NCBI RefSeq assembly: GCF_051900415.1
Contig: NZ_JBHZGL010000007.1
Location: 124,001 to 188,000 of the forward strand
Length of the DNA: 64,000 nt
Reading direction: 5' to 3'
Origin: Frateuria_A sp051900415
GTDB lineage: Bacteria; Pseudomonadota; Gammaproteobacteria; Xanthomonadales; Rhodanobacteraceae
Shown: in pieces, positions 8,227 through 16,862 of the stretch
Position numbering within the stretch: position 1 is the first letter of the stretch
How the letters are laid out: each line of letters opens with the position of its first letter
Made by a program: the position numbers and the translations under genes
Notes under the pieces: model-generated
What the model saw: the letters and a program-made list of their open reading frames with translations, nothing else
Databases searched by the model: none
Told to the model about the DNA's origin: nothing

Positions 8227-8274
8227 AAGGGCCTCGTCCGTCCGGTGGGGTGCCCGCGCGCGCTGGCGCGCGGC

Positions 8275-8350
8275 TGGTGCCGGCAGCAGGAGTCGAACCC
8301 GCGACCTACTGATTACAAATCAGTTGCTCTACCAACTGAGCTATGCCGGC
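8275..8350 (-). tRNA. tRNA-Thr (anticodon UGU)
   Basis: The reverse strand reads GCCGGCATAGCTCAGTTGGT..., with D-arm AGCTCAGTTGGTAGAGC, anticodon stem-loop CTGATTTGTAATCAG (anticodon TGT), T-loop GGTTCGACTCC, and an acceptor stem GCCGGCA pairing to TGCCGGC followed by an encoded CCA. Length is 76 nt including CCA. It is the only tRNA in the window. Confidence 0.97.
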
Positions 8351-8408
8351 CTTGAGAAGGCATGAAGTCTAGCAGGCAGGGCGCCGACGCGCCCGCTGGC
8401 GGGCGAGC

Positions 8409-9083
8409 CTAGAAACAGGTGGTGCTGTGCGATCCGATCCCGGCGGTGCGGACCCGGCCGTGCCAATCGAAGCGGGCACCGTCGGCCACGACCAGGTCGA
8501 GCCAGTATTCGGGCACCTGCTCGGTGCGTTCCTGGATCTGCGCGGGGAAACCGGCGGTGGTGACCTCGTCGCGGCGCTTGCGCGCGTTGGCCGGGTCTTT
8601 GAACAGGCCCAGCGAGATGGCGTTGGACTGGTCGCCGGAGCTCATGACGAAGTAGTCGCCGACGTTGGCCGATTCCAGCCGTCGTGCCAGCGCGAGCGCC
8701 TGGGCGCGGGCACCGGGCGCGGGCAGGTAGACCCACCAGGCGCGCGTCTCGGTGGTCTGCTCCTGGCGCGAGCGCATGCGCACGCCCGGGCCGGTCAGTG
8801 CGGTACGGGCATTGCGCAGGTCCTGCGGGGTATCGAACGGGCCGATCGCCAGGCAGCGGGTTTCCAGCGCCGCGGCAGTGCTGGCGGCGGGCGCCGGGAC
8901 GGTGGCCGGCGACGGAATGACCGGCGGCAACGGTGGCGCAGTCTGCTCGGACAACAGGTGCAGCATCGGCACGCCCGGGTCGGTCACGCTACGCCCGTGC
9001 GAGTCGTCCTGGCCTAGTACCAGCCAGGCACCCACCGCGATATTGAGCGCGATCAGCAGGACGAACAGCAGGCGCAGGAACAT
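8409..9083 (-). CDS. SPOR-domain membrane-anchored protein
   Basis: 224 residues from ATG 9083, which is preceded by GGGGGGAG. There is one N-terminal membrane helix (LRLLFVLLIALNIAVGAWLVL), then a Pro/Ala-rich periplasmic linker, then a region with a CLAIGPFDTPQDLRNA repeat and a SPOR-like C-terminal segment (ISLGLFKDPANARKRRDEV) that in this family binds denuded septal peptidoglycan. It is the last gene of birA-coaX-SPOR, 27 bases after coaX. The association is common in Xanthomonadales but the reason is unclear. Confidence 0.82.
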   Translation of the reverse strand: MFLRLLFVLLIALNIAVGAWLVLGQDDSHGRSVTDPGVPMLHLLSEQTAPPLPPVIPSPATVPAPAASTAAALETRCLAIGPFDTPQDLRNARTALTGPGVRMRSRQEQTTETRAWWVYLPAPGARAQALALARRLESANVGDYFVMSSGDQSNAISLGLFKDPANARKRRDEVTTAGFPAQIQERTEQVPEYWLDLVVADGARFDWHGRVRTAGIGSHSTTCF

Positions 9084-9110
9084 CGGACTCCCCCCGGGTG
9101 GACGCACATC

Positions 9111-9866
9111 TTAGGGCGTCGCGGCGGCGCCTGACTGTGCCTGCGCCCACACCGCCAGGCCGTGCAGCACGCCGTGCTCGACCATGGTCGCCGACAGGCC
9201 GAGCAACGGCACCAGGCCCTCGGCATCGCCGCCATCGAGGCGTACCGTCGGGACGCCGCCGAAGCGTGGGGCCATGCGCACGGCGAAACGTTCGACCAGT
9301 GCGGCGGCCGCCTGCCAGCAGCCGGAGACGACCGCGTCGGACGTGTTGTCGGCCGCGTCCACCAGCACCCCGTCGCCACGCGGGCGCACTTGTGCGGTGG
9401 CGCCGAGCAGGGCTTGCTGCATCAGCCGCGGGCCGGGGGCGATCAGGCCGCCCAGGTGCCGGCCATCCGCGGCCAACGCATCCAGCGTGAGCGCGGTGCC
9501 GACGCCGATCAGCACGCAGTCGCCCGCGCCGGCGGCGCGGGCCGCGACCATCGCCAGGAAGCGGTCGACACCCAACCGAGCGGGCTCGGGGTAGGCATTT
9601 CGCACACCGCAGGCCATCGCCGGCGTGCGCAACCAGGTGACCTCAAGTCCGAACAGCGCGCGCACCTGTGCCGCCACCGCTTGCTCGCGTTCGGCATCGA
9701 CCACCGATGCGCCGAAGGCCGCCACCGGCGCCGGCAGGGTCTGCCAGGTGGCGGCGAGCAGCGCCAGATCCTCGTTCCAGGCCGCCGCGCCTTGAGCGTG
9801 CCAGCGGCCGTGGTCCTCCAAGGCCCATTTCAGGCGCGTGTTGCCGAGGTCCAGCAGCAGCCTCAT
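9111..9866 (-). CDS. coaX: Type III pantothenate kinase
   Basis: 251 residues. The N-terminal LLDLGNTRLKWAL is the ATP-binding DxGNT motif of the ASKHA-fold CoaX. PEPARLGVDRFLAMVAAR carries the conserved GxDR, and IGVGTALTLDALAADGRHLGG the GTA/T-x-D region. It phosphorylates pantothenate in the first step of CoA synthesis. The ATG at 9866 overlaps the birA stop (ATGA), so the two are translationally coupled, as in many gammaproteobacteria. Confidence 0.93.
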   Translation of the reverse strand: MRLLLDLGNTRLKWALEDHGRWHAQGAAAWNEDLALLAATWQTLPAPVAAFGASVVDAEREQAVAAQVRALFGLEVTWLRTPAMACGVRNAYPEPARLGVDRFLAMVAARAAGAGDCVLIGVGTALTLDALAADGRHLGGLIAPGPRLMQQALLGATAQVRPRGDGVLVDAADNTSDAVVSGCWQAAAALVERFAVRMAPRFGGVPTVRLDGGDAEGLVPLLGLSATMVEHGVLHGLAVWAQAQSGAAATP

Positions 9867-10834
9867 GCGCGACGGACCGTGACGTCCGCGCTGTCGATCG
9901 AGCGCAGCTCGCCGTTGCCGAGGCGCACCTGCAGCGCGCCGCGTGCATCGACGCCAGCGCCCACGCCCTCGAAATGGCCTTGCGCGCCACTGAGCTTGAG
10001 CTGACGCCCGGCAAGCAGGTCGTGGCGAGCGTAATCCTCCGCGAAGGGTGCGAAGCCATACCGCTCGAACTCGCGCAGCCCCTCGACCAGCGCGGCGATC
10101 AGCCGGGCGGCCACCAGGTTGCGATCGGGCATCTCGGTTGCCAGCGTGGCAAGGTCGCAAGCCGGTTGCCCGGCCTGTTCCCGCAGCGCCTCGGTCAGGC
10201 GCAGGTTGAGACCCACGCCGATCACCGCGGCGCACGGCCCCTGGTATTCGCCGCTCAATTCCACCAGCACGCCGGCCAGCTTGCCGCCGCCGGCCAGCAC
10301 GTCGTTGGGCCATTTGAGGCCCGCACCCGCGATGCCGAGCGAGTCGATCGCGCGCAGCACCATGGTGCCGACCGCCAGCGACAGGCCCGAGAGCGCGCCG
10401 AAGCCGCGGTCAAAACGCTTGAGGCAGGAGAGATACAGGTTCAGCCCGGGCGGCGACAGCCAGCTGCGCCCGCGACGGCCGCGCCCGGCGGTCTGCGTTT
10501 CGGCGAGAACCATGGAGAAGTCGGCCGCGTCGGCCAGCCGACGCTGCAGTTCGCTGGAGGTCGAATCCAGTTCCCAGTGCACCTCCAGCGCGCCCAGGCG
10601 CGAGGCGCACGCACGCGGCAGCGCGGCACGGATGCGCGTGGCATCCAGCAACTGCACCGGCCAGGGCAGCCGGTAGCCGGCGGCGCCACGCGCCTCGACC
10701 GGCACGCCACGCGCGCGCAGCGTCTCGACCTGCTTCCAGATGGCCGCGCGGGTGACGCCCGCACGGTCGGCGAGCTGCGCGCCGGAGACGGCTTCACCGG
10801 AGGCCAGTGCGGCCAGCAGTTGTTGGGCCTGCAT
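9863..10834 (-). CDS. birA: Bifunctional biotin operon repressor / biotin--[acetyl-CoA-carboxylase] ligase
   Basis: 323 residues. An N-terminal winged helix (LLAALASGEAVSGAQLADRA, VTRAAIWKQVETL) is followed by the ligase catalytic domain with the biotinyl-AMP loop GRGRRGRSW, KWPNDV, and a C-terminal SH3-like domain. It attaches biotin to carboxylases and, given the HTH, probably also represses biotin genes. ATG 10834 has GGAG ten bases upstream; ATG 10843 is three codons earlier but too close to that site. Confidence 0.93.
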   Translation of the reverse strand: MQAQQLLAALASGEAVSGAQLADRAGVTRAAIWKQVETLRARGVPVEARGAAGYRLPWPVQLLDATRIRAALPRACASRLGALEVHWELDSTSSELQRRLADAADFSMVLAETQTAGRGRRGRSWLSPPGLNLYLSCLKRFDRGFGALSGLSLAVGTMVLRAIDSLGIAGAGLKWPNDVLAGGGKLAGVLVELSGEYQGPCAAVIGVGLNLRLTEALREQAGQPACDLATLATEMPDRNLVAARLIAALVEGLREFERYGFAPFAEDYARHDLLAGRQLKLSGAQGHFEGVGAGVDARGALQVRLGNGELRSIDSADVTVRRA

Positions 10835-11020
10835 CAGCCACATGCTCCAGGGTCGGACCCGGCGACGCGGGCGGGGAAAGGGGTCTCGCGCATCGGGAGA
10901 TTCTAGCCGTTCCGGCGCCCCGTCACGCCCCGCGGCGCCGCTCGCGCCGGGCACTGGCAAGCCCCTCACGTTTCTGCGACGATCCGGAGCCTTGGCTGGT
11001 GGATCAAGGGGTTGGTCGCC

Positions 11021-11332
11021 ATGGAACTGAAACGCTGCCTGTTCGGATGCCTGCTCGCGCTCGCCAGCGTGGGCACCGCGTCGGCCATGGGCGTGTCCAC
11101 CCAGGACCCCACCGCCCCGCACGCGACCATCGACAGCGGCAGCCACGACGGTGGCGGCGCGGGCAGCGACAGCTCGAGCGCCAATCACGACTGCATCCTG
11201 CCCGATGCTGCCGGCGACAGTGCCGATGACAGCAGCACCGGCGGTGGCGGCGGTGCCATGACGCCGCATCCGCGCGCCAGCCGCCGCAGCAGCCTGGGCT
11301 GGCAGTCGCTGTTGCCCGGTTCGATCCAGTAA
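11021..11332 (+). CDS. Small secreted Gly/Ser/Asp-rich protein
   Basis: 103 residues from ATG 11021 (AAGGGG upstream). Signal peptide ELKRCLFGCLLALASVGTASA is followed by a low-complexity mature part with TIDSGSHDGGGAGSDSSS and DDSSTGGGGG tracts, a single Cys (HDCILPDAAGDS) and an Arg-rich C-terminus. There is no known domain. It is divergent from birA. Confidence 0.7.
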   Translation: MELKRCLFGCLLALASVGTASAMGVSTQDPTAPHATIDSGSHDGGGAGSDSSSANHDCILPDAAGDSADDSSTGGGGGAMTPHPRASRRSSLGWQSLLPGSIQ

Positions 11333-11466
11333 CCGATCGGTTCCGTTCCCCGAGGCCGCGTCCTTCGTAGCCTCGATCCCAGGCGACGGACGTCGCGTGG
11401 ATGGGTACCTCGCGAGGCCCGTTCCTCATCAGCCCCTTCCCTGAGGGAAGCTGGCTCCAGGAAGCG

Positions 11467-12843
11467 CTAGCTCGCCGGGAGGTTCACGCTGAAGCGCGCG
11501 CCGCCCAGTTCGGGCGAGCGGTCGACCACCAGTTCGCCGCGGTATGCCTTGACGATGTCCTGCACGATGGAAAGGCCGATGCCGTGGCCCTGGACGCGCT
11601 CGTCGCCACGCACGCCGCGTTGGAGCACCTTCTCGATCTGGTCCTCGGCGATGCCGGGGCCGTCGTCCTCCACGCTCAGCCACAGTCCCGGACGCTGGCG
11701 GGCCGCCTGCGGCTGCGCCTTGACCACCAGCAGCACGCGGTGGCCGGCCCACTTGAAGGCGTTTTCCAGCAGGTTGCCCATCAGTTCCAGCAGATCGCCC
11801 TGCTCGCCGTAGAACGCCGCCCCCTCGTCCATCTCGAACTCGCACAGCACGTTCTTGGCCGCGTAGACCTTCTCCAGGCTGCGCACCAGGTCCTCGGCGT
11901 GGCCGGCGATCGGCACCGCGCTGGCAAAGGTTTGCCGACCGGAGGTGGCGGCGCGGGCGAGCTGATAGGCGACCAGTTCGTCCATGCGCCGCACCTGGTC
12001 GAGCACGTCGCCGCGCAGGCCTGGCTGGTCGCCAACCGATTCCAGCCGCGAACGGATCACCGCCAGCGGCGTCTTCAGGCTGTGCGCCAGGTCGGCCAGC
12101 GTGTTGCGGGTGCGGGTGCGCTGCTCGCGCTCCGAATCGATGAAAGCGTTGATGCGGTCGGTCAGCGGGATCAATTCCAGCGGGTACTGGCTGTCCAGAT
12201 GGTCGCTCTTGCCGCGCTCCACGCGCGCCATGTCGGTGGCGACCTTGCGCAGCGGCGTCAGGCTCCAGCGCAAGAGCAGCAACTGCAGCACGATCAGCAT
12301 CACGCCCAGGATCGACAGCATGCCGACCAGGGTGCGCCGGTACACCGCGTTCTCGCCTTCGAACTGGCTCTCGGTCTGCGCGACCATGAAGGTCAGCCGC
12401 AGCGGCTTCTTGCCGGGCACGTCCCACGCCACGCCCAGGGCGTAGTAGTAGAGCCGGCCCATGCGCGTGTCGATCGGACCGGCAAAGCGGTTCTCGCCGG
12501 GGTCCAGCGTCTTGAGGAAGGCGAAATCACGGCCGATCGCGGAGGACGATTCCCAGCGGAAACCCTTGTCGCCCAGCACGACCGCGTAGAGGCCCGAACC
12601 GGGTTGCGAGAAGCTCGGGTCCGGCGGTGCGTCCGGCAGCAGCACCTTGCCGTAGCGCGACACCTCGCTGCCGGCCAGGTAGGCGATCACGTAGTTCTGC
12701 AGCCGGTCGTGCAGGTTGTTGAGCGCGGTCTCGTGGTTGGCCCGCGAGAGCGTCAGCCCGACCAGCCCGAGGAAGCCGGCCAGCACCAGGCCGGTGGCAA
12801 TGGCCGCGCGCGCCGCCAGCGAAAACGGACGGGGCGCGAACAT
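11467..12843 (-). CDS. phoQ: PhoQ-type sensor histidine kinase
   Basis: 458 residues. TM1 is at ~12-30, a ~135-residue periplasmic sensor follows, and TM2 (SILGVMLIVLQLLLL) is at ~175-195, then HAMP, the dimerisation/phosphoacceptor helix with H254 (LADLAHSLKTPLAVI), and HATPase boxes (LMGNLLENAFKW, DDGPGI, GHGIGLSIV). It is preceded 83 bases earlier by phoP and PepSY. The periplasmic domain has acidic patches (LPDAPPDPS) as in divalent-cation sensors, but the ligand cannot be told from sequence. Confidence 0.88.
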   Translation of the reverse strand: MFAPRPFSLAARAAIATGLVLAGFLGLVGLTLSRANHETALNNLHDRLQNYVIAYLAGSEVSRYGKVLLPDAPPDPSFSQPGSGLYAVVLGDKGFRWESSSAIGRDFAFLKTLDPGENRFAGPIDTRMGRLYYYALGVAWDVPGKKPLRLTFMVAQTESQFEGENAVYRRTLVGMLSILGVMLIVLQLLLLRWSLTPLRKVATDMARVERGKSDHLDSQYPLELIPLTDRINAFIDSEREQRTRTRNTLADLAHSLKTPLAVIRSRLESVGDQPGLRGDVLDQVRRMDELVAYQLARAATSGRQTFASAVPIAGHAEDLVRSLEKVYAAKNVLCEFEMDEGAAFYGEQGDLLELMGNLLENAFKWAGHRVLLVVKAQPQAARQRPGLWLSVEDDGPGIAEDQIEKVLQRGVRGDERVQGHGIGLSIVQDIVKAYRGELVVDRSPELGGARFSVNLPAS

Positions 12844-12926
12844 GGATCAGCGACCGCCCGTGGGCTGCGGGCGGCGCGAGGCGTGCATCATGCTCAGGAG
12901 CCGCCGCAGGACCATGGACCCGGGAC

Positions 12927-13619
12927 TCAGTCGTCGTCGCCGTCGCTGCGCGGAATGGCGAAGCGGTAGCCGCGGCCGCGCACGGTCTCGATCGGCTTGA
13001 GCGCGCTCTCCGGATCGAGCTTGCGGCGCAGGCGGCCGATGAACACTTCCAGCACGTTCGAGTCGCGGTCGAAATCCTGCTGGTAGATGTGTTCGGTGAG
13101 ATCGGCCTTGGAGACGAGCTCGCCGGCGTGCAGCATCAGGTATTCGAGCACCTTGTACTCGTAGCTGGTCAGGTCGACCGGCTTGCCTTCGACGGTCACC
13201 GTCTGCGCGGTGGTGTCCAGCTTGATCGGGCCGCAGGCGAGCACCGGCTTGGACCACCCGCTGGCGCGGCGGACCAGCGCATTGATGCGCGCCAGCAGTT
13301 CCTCGACGTGGAACGGCTTGACCAGGTAGTCGTCGGCGCCGTGCTTGAGGCCCTCGACCTTGTCCTGCCAGGAGCCGCGTGCGGTAAGGATCAGGATCGG
13401 ATAGCGCTGGCCGGCCTCGCGCAGCGCCTTGACCAGTTCCATGCCCGACATCTTGGGCAGACCCAGGTCGATGATCGCCAGGTCGAAGGGGACCTCGCGC
13501 CCCAGGTAGATGCCCTCCTCGCCGTCCTGCGCGGCGTCGACCGCGAAGCCGTCACGCTTCAGCCGCGCGGCGAGGGTCTCGCGCAAGGGAGCCTCGTCCT
13601 CGACCAAAAGGATGCGCAT
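12927..13619 (-). CDS. phoP: PhoP-type response regulator (OmpR family)
   Basis: 230 residues. The receiver domain has acidic pocket VEDEA, phosphoacceptor D51 (IIDLGLPKMSG), T-loop LTAR and K101 (VKPF). The C-terminal winged helix has the OmpR-type signature (LTSYEYKVLEYLMLHAGELV, SNVLEVFIGRLRRKL, ETVRGRGYRF). Its ATG overlaps the PepSY stop by one base (TGATG). It is probably phosphorylated by the adjacent PhoQ-like kinase. Confidence 0.93.
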   Translation of the reverse strand: MRILLVEDEAPLRETLAARLKRDGFAVDAAQDGEEGIYLGREVPFDLAIIDLGLPKMSGMELVKALREAGQRYPILILTARGSWQDKVEGLKHGADDYLVKPFHVEELLARINALVRRASGWSKPVLACGPIKLDTTAQTVTVEGKPVDLTSYEYKVLEYLMLHAGELVSKADLTEHIYQQDFDRDSNVLEVFIGRLRRKLDPESALKPIETVRGRGYRFAIPRSDGDDD

Positions 13620-13933
13620 CAGTGTTTCTCCTTCTTGCCTGCGCCGTTGCCGGCCGGTGGTTTGCCCGTGCCCGCACGCGGGGCATCGGACGAAATCGAG
13701 ATGGTCCGCACGTGGCCTTCCGGGGTGAGCACCTTGATGCGGTACTCGGTCCGCCGGCCGAACTTGCGCGGATCAGCCGACAATATCTTACCGCCGGTGT
13801 CCTGTTGCACCTTCGCCACCGCCTCTTCCAGTGTCATCGGCGTCTTTTCCTGCGGCGGAACGGCATGCGCAAGCACCGGCAGCAGCAGGGCCGGCAGGCA
13901 GGCGAGGAGGCGTCGGGGCAACAGAGTCGGCAA
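13619..13933 (-). CDS. PepSY-domain periplasmic protein
   Basis: 104 residues from TTG 13933; the frame is closed just upstream and no ATG is available, so a TTG start is likely. Signal peptide LLACLPALLLPVLAHA. PepSY core MTLEEAVAKVQQDTGGKIL..EYRIKVLTPEGHVRTISI, then a basic tail. The family is thought to inhibit or modulate periplasmic partners. Its placement as first gene of PepSY-phoP-phoQ suggests it feeds back on PhoQ. Confidence 0.8.
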   Translation of the reverse strand: MPTLLPRRLLACLPALLLPVLAHAVPPQEKTPMTLEEAVAKVQQDTGGKILSADPRKFGRRTEYRIKVLTPEGHVRTISISSDAPRAGTGKPPAGNGAGKKEKH

Positions 13934-13998
13934 GGCGGTGGCTCGGATTCAAATGGATACCAGCCTAGGCAGGCCGGGCTGAACACTGGCCGGCCGGC

Positions 13999-14982
13999 TC
14001 ATGCCGCGTCCCGACGGCCGCTGGCGGCCTGTTCGAGCAGGCTCCAGCCCGCGCCGGGCAGATGCGCGCCCTCGCTCAGCACGCGCCGGAACGTGCGCGC
14101 GCCAGGCTCGCCCTGATACAGCCCGAGCAGGTGCCGGCTGATGTGCTTGAGCGCGGTGCCGCGCCGCAGCTCCGCCTCCACGTAGGGGCGCAGGTGCCCG
14201 AGCACCTCCTCGCGCGAGGGCATCGGCGCGCCATACAGCGCCGCCTCCAGCTGCGCCAGCAGGTAGGGATCGTGGTAGGCCGCGCGGCCCAGCATCACGC
14301 CGTCGACCTGGGTCAGGTGCGCCTGCACCGCCTCTACCGTCGTGATACCGCCGTTGATGACCACCACCAGTTGCGGGAACTCGCGCTTGAGGCGGTACAC
14401 CCGTTCGTAATCCAGTGGAGGGACCTCGCGGTTTTCCTTCGGGCTCAGGCCCTTCAGCCAGGCCTTGCGCGCATGCACCACCAGCACTTCGACGCCCGCC
14501 GACACCATCGTTTCGGTGAAATGCTGCAGGTCCGCGTAATCATCCTGCTCGTCCACGCCGATGCGGCACTTGACCGTCACCGGCACGTCCACGACATCCC
14601 GCATCGCCCGCACGCAATCGCCGACCAGCGCCGGCTCGCGCATCAGGCAGGCGCCGAAGCGGCCGGACTGCACGCGGTCGGACGGGCAGCCGACGTTGAG
14701 GTTGATCTCGTCATAGCCGGCCTGCGAGCCCAGCCGCGCCGCCTGCGCGAGTTCCGCCGGGTCGCTGCCGCCCAGTTGCAGCGCGACCGGATGCTCCTGC
14801 TGGCTGTGCTCGAGCAGGTGCAGCTGGCCACCGCGCACCAGCGCGGCGCTGGTCACCATCTCGGTATACAGCCGCGCGTGGGGCGACAGAAGCCGGTGGA
14901 AGTAGCGGCAGTGCCGGTCCGTCCAGTCCATCATCGGCGCGACGGTCAGGCGGAAATCGGCGGGAGCGGGGGAGGAAGCCAT
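13999..14982 (-). CDS. dusA: tRNA-dihydrouridine(20/20a) synthase
   Basis: 327 residues, typical of DusA. FMN-binding TIM barrel: VAPMMDWTDRHCR, TEMVTSAAL, LQLGGSDP, INLNVGCPSDRVQSGRFGACLM with the catalytic Cys, VKCRIGVDE, VHARKAWLKGLSPKENR (DusA-specific), INGGITT and MLGRAAYHDP. It reduces uridine in the D-loop of tRNAs. It is a single gene. Confidence 0.95.
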   Translation of the reverse strand: MASSPAPADFRLTVAPMMDWTDRHCRYFHRLLSPHARLYTEMVTSAALVRGGQLHLLEHSQQEHPVALQLGGSDPAELAQAARLGSQAGYDEINLNVGCPSDRVQSGRFGACLMREPALVGDCVRAMRDVVDVPVTVKCRIGVDEQDDYADLQHFTETMVSAGVEVLVVHARKAWLKGLSPKENREVPPLDYERVYRLKREFPQLVVVINGGITTVEAVQAHLTQVDGVMLGRAAYHDPYLLAQLEAALYGAPMPSREEVLGHLRPYVEAELRRGTALKHISRHLLGLYQGEPGARTFRRVLSEGAHLPGAGWSLLEQAASGRRDAA

Positions 14983-15047
14983 CCGTCCATTGTAGGCGGG
15001 CGGCTGGCCGGCTGCCCGCGAGGCAAGGCGTTACCGCATCGGGGAAG

Positions 15048-15668
15048 CTAGGACGCCCGCCGATCCATGCGAGCCGTCCAGCTCATACCCCCGACGATCG
15101 CCAGCAGGATGCCCAGCGCGACCCAGGGATGCGGCTCATACAGGATCACGATGAACGCGCCCACCGCGGGTGCGAGGATTTCGAACAACCAGCGCAAGGC
15201 CCGCGCGCGGGGTACCTCCGGCGCCAGCCTCGCCACGAACGCCAGGTAGGCCCAAAGCAACGCTGTCGCACCGAACGTCGCCAATACGGCCGCCACGTAG
15301 ACGACGATGCCCTTGCCGTGGGTGACTTCGATCACGTAGCGGGTCGCCATCGGCATCAGCGCGACGATGCTGAGCAGCGCGAGGTTGATTGCCGTGCCTA
15401 CGCCGTCGACGTCACGCAAATGCGCCACGATCCGGCGGTGGTGGAACCAGATCACGCCGATCAGCAGGAAGCTGATGAAATAAACCAGCAGCGGCGTCGA
15501 CCATGCATCCCACAGCGAGCCGGCGGCGATGGATTCGGGCGGGCGGATCTCCAGCGCCGACAGCGTGATCGCGATGGCGAACACGCCATCGGAAAGCATC
15601 ACCATGCGATCGAGGTGGCGCTGGCCGACGTGGTGGTCGGAAATCGGTTCCTGTACGCGACTGCCCAT
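15048..15668 (-). CDS. TMEM175-family potassium channel-like protein
   Basis: 206 residues from ATG 15668, chosen because AAAGGAG lies 8 bases upstream; GTG 15692 is in frame but unsupported. The first helix carries the family motif RMVMLSDGVFAIAITLSALEI, close to the (F)SDGVFAIAITL filter of TMEM175 K+ channels. Six hydrophobic helices fit one six-TM bacterial subunit, which assembles as a tetramer. Confidence 0.85.
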   Translation of the reverse strand: MGSRVQEPISDHHVGQRHLDRMVMLSDGVFAIAITLSALEIRPPESIAAGSLWDAWSTPLLVYFISFLLIGVIWFHHRRIVAHLRDVDGVGTAINLALLSIVALMPMATRYVIEVTHGKGIVVYVAAVLATFGATALLWAYLAFVARLAPEVPRARALRWLFEILAPAVGAFIVILYEPHPWVALGILLAIVGGMSWTARMDRRAS

Positions 15669-15899
15669 CCCGCTTGCTCCTTTGCTATCCACCCCGGCGC
15701 GCCATGATGCCGCAGGCCGCCGACGGCGTCATGGCGCGCAGCGGCCGGCCGGATCACGTATCCTGTATCGCTGCCGCCGCGCGCCGCGTGGCGCCCGCCA
15801 GGCGCAGCGAACCCGCCGCCGGCCTGTTCCCCACAACCCCGGCCTGTCCGGCGCCCGGCCGATTGCCGCGCGACTGCTTTTCGACGAGACACGACAACC

Positions 15900-16676
15900 A
15901 TGGTGGCACTGGCGACCGAGCACGTGATCGACGTGCGTCACTGGAACGACAGCCTTTTCAGCTTCCGCGCCACGCGCGATCCCGGCTTCCGCTTCGAGAG
16001 CGGACAGTTCGTGATGATCGGCCTGGAGGTGGACGGCCGTCCGTTGATGCGCGCCTACTCCATCGCCAGCGCGAGCTGGGAGGAACACCTGGAGTTCTTC
16101 TCGATCAAGGTGCCCAATGGCCCGCTGACCTCGCGCCTGCAGCACCTCAAGCCGGGCGATCCGCTGGTGGTCAGCCGCAAGCCCACCGGCACGCTGGTGC
16201 TGGACGATCTCAAGCCCGGCAGGAATCTTTACCTGTTCGGCACCGGCACGGGCCTGGCGCCGTTCATGAGCGTGATCCGCGATCCGTCCACCTACGAGCG
16301 CTACGAGAAGATCGTGCTGGCTCACGGCGTGCGCCAGGTCAGCGACCTGGCCTATGCCGACTATCTCGAGCGCGAACTGCCGCAGCACGAGTACCTGGGC
16401 GAGCTGGCGCGCGAGAAACTGATCTACTACCCCACCGTCACCCGCGAGCCGTTCAAGAACCGCGGGCGCATCACCGACGCTATCGTCGACGGCGTGATGA
16501 GCCGGGTCACCGGCCTGCCGCCGCTCAACCCCAGCACCGACCGCGTGATGCTGTGCGGCAGCCCGGCGATGCTCGACGACCTGTGCGCATTGCTGGACGG
16601 ACGCGGCTTCCAGGCCTCGCCGCGCACGCGCGAACCGGGCGACTACGTGATCGAGCGGGCGTTCGTCGAGAAGTAG
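15900..16676 (+). CDS. fpr: Ferredoxin--NADP+ reductase
   Basis: 258 residues. FAD domain RAYSIASASWEEHLEFFSIKV (RxYS and the flavin-stacking region), NADP domain GTGTGLAPFMSVIRDP, and a C-terminal VMLCGSPAMLDD; the end AFVEK is the usual bacterial Fpr tail. It transfers electrons between NADPH and ferredoxin or flavodoxin, often in oxidative-stress responses and biosynthesis. It is a single gene. Confidence 0.93.
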   Translation: MVALATEHVIDVRHWNDSLFSFRATRDPGFRFESGQFVMIGLEVDGRPLMRAYSIASASWEEHLEFFSIKVPNGPLTSRLQHLKPGDPLVVSRKPTGTLVLDDLKPGRNLYLFGTGTGLAPFMSVIRDPSTYERYEKIVLAHGVRQVSDLAYADYLERELPQHEYLGELAREKLIYYPTVTREPFKNRGRITDAIVDGVMSRVTGLPPLNPSTDRVMLCGSPAMLDDLCALLDGRGFQASPRTREPGDYVIERAFVEK

Positions 16677-16862
16677 CCGCCCGCAAAGCGCCTCCATTTC
16701 CGTCCGGGTTGTTGGCTCAGACGAGCCGATCCTTCACCGAGGCGACGGGAGGTGACAGGCGGATGAGACAACTGCCGGCAGCTTCAACAGCCCATCCACA
16801 CCGCGACCACTAGCCTCCTGACGATCCGGCGCCTCACGCGCCCTCAGGTTGCGGAGACTCCC

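Noticed and set aside
11401..12969. 522-codon forward frame opposite phoQ
   Set aside because: A shadow of the PhoQ-like kinase; its translation is Arg/Gln/His-rich with no domain.
14062..15051. 329-codon forward frame opposite dusA
   Set aside because: A shadow of DusA with no motifs; DusA has all FMN and catalytic signatures.
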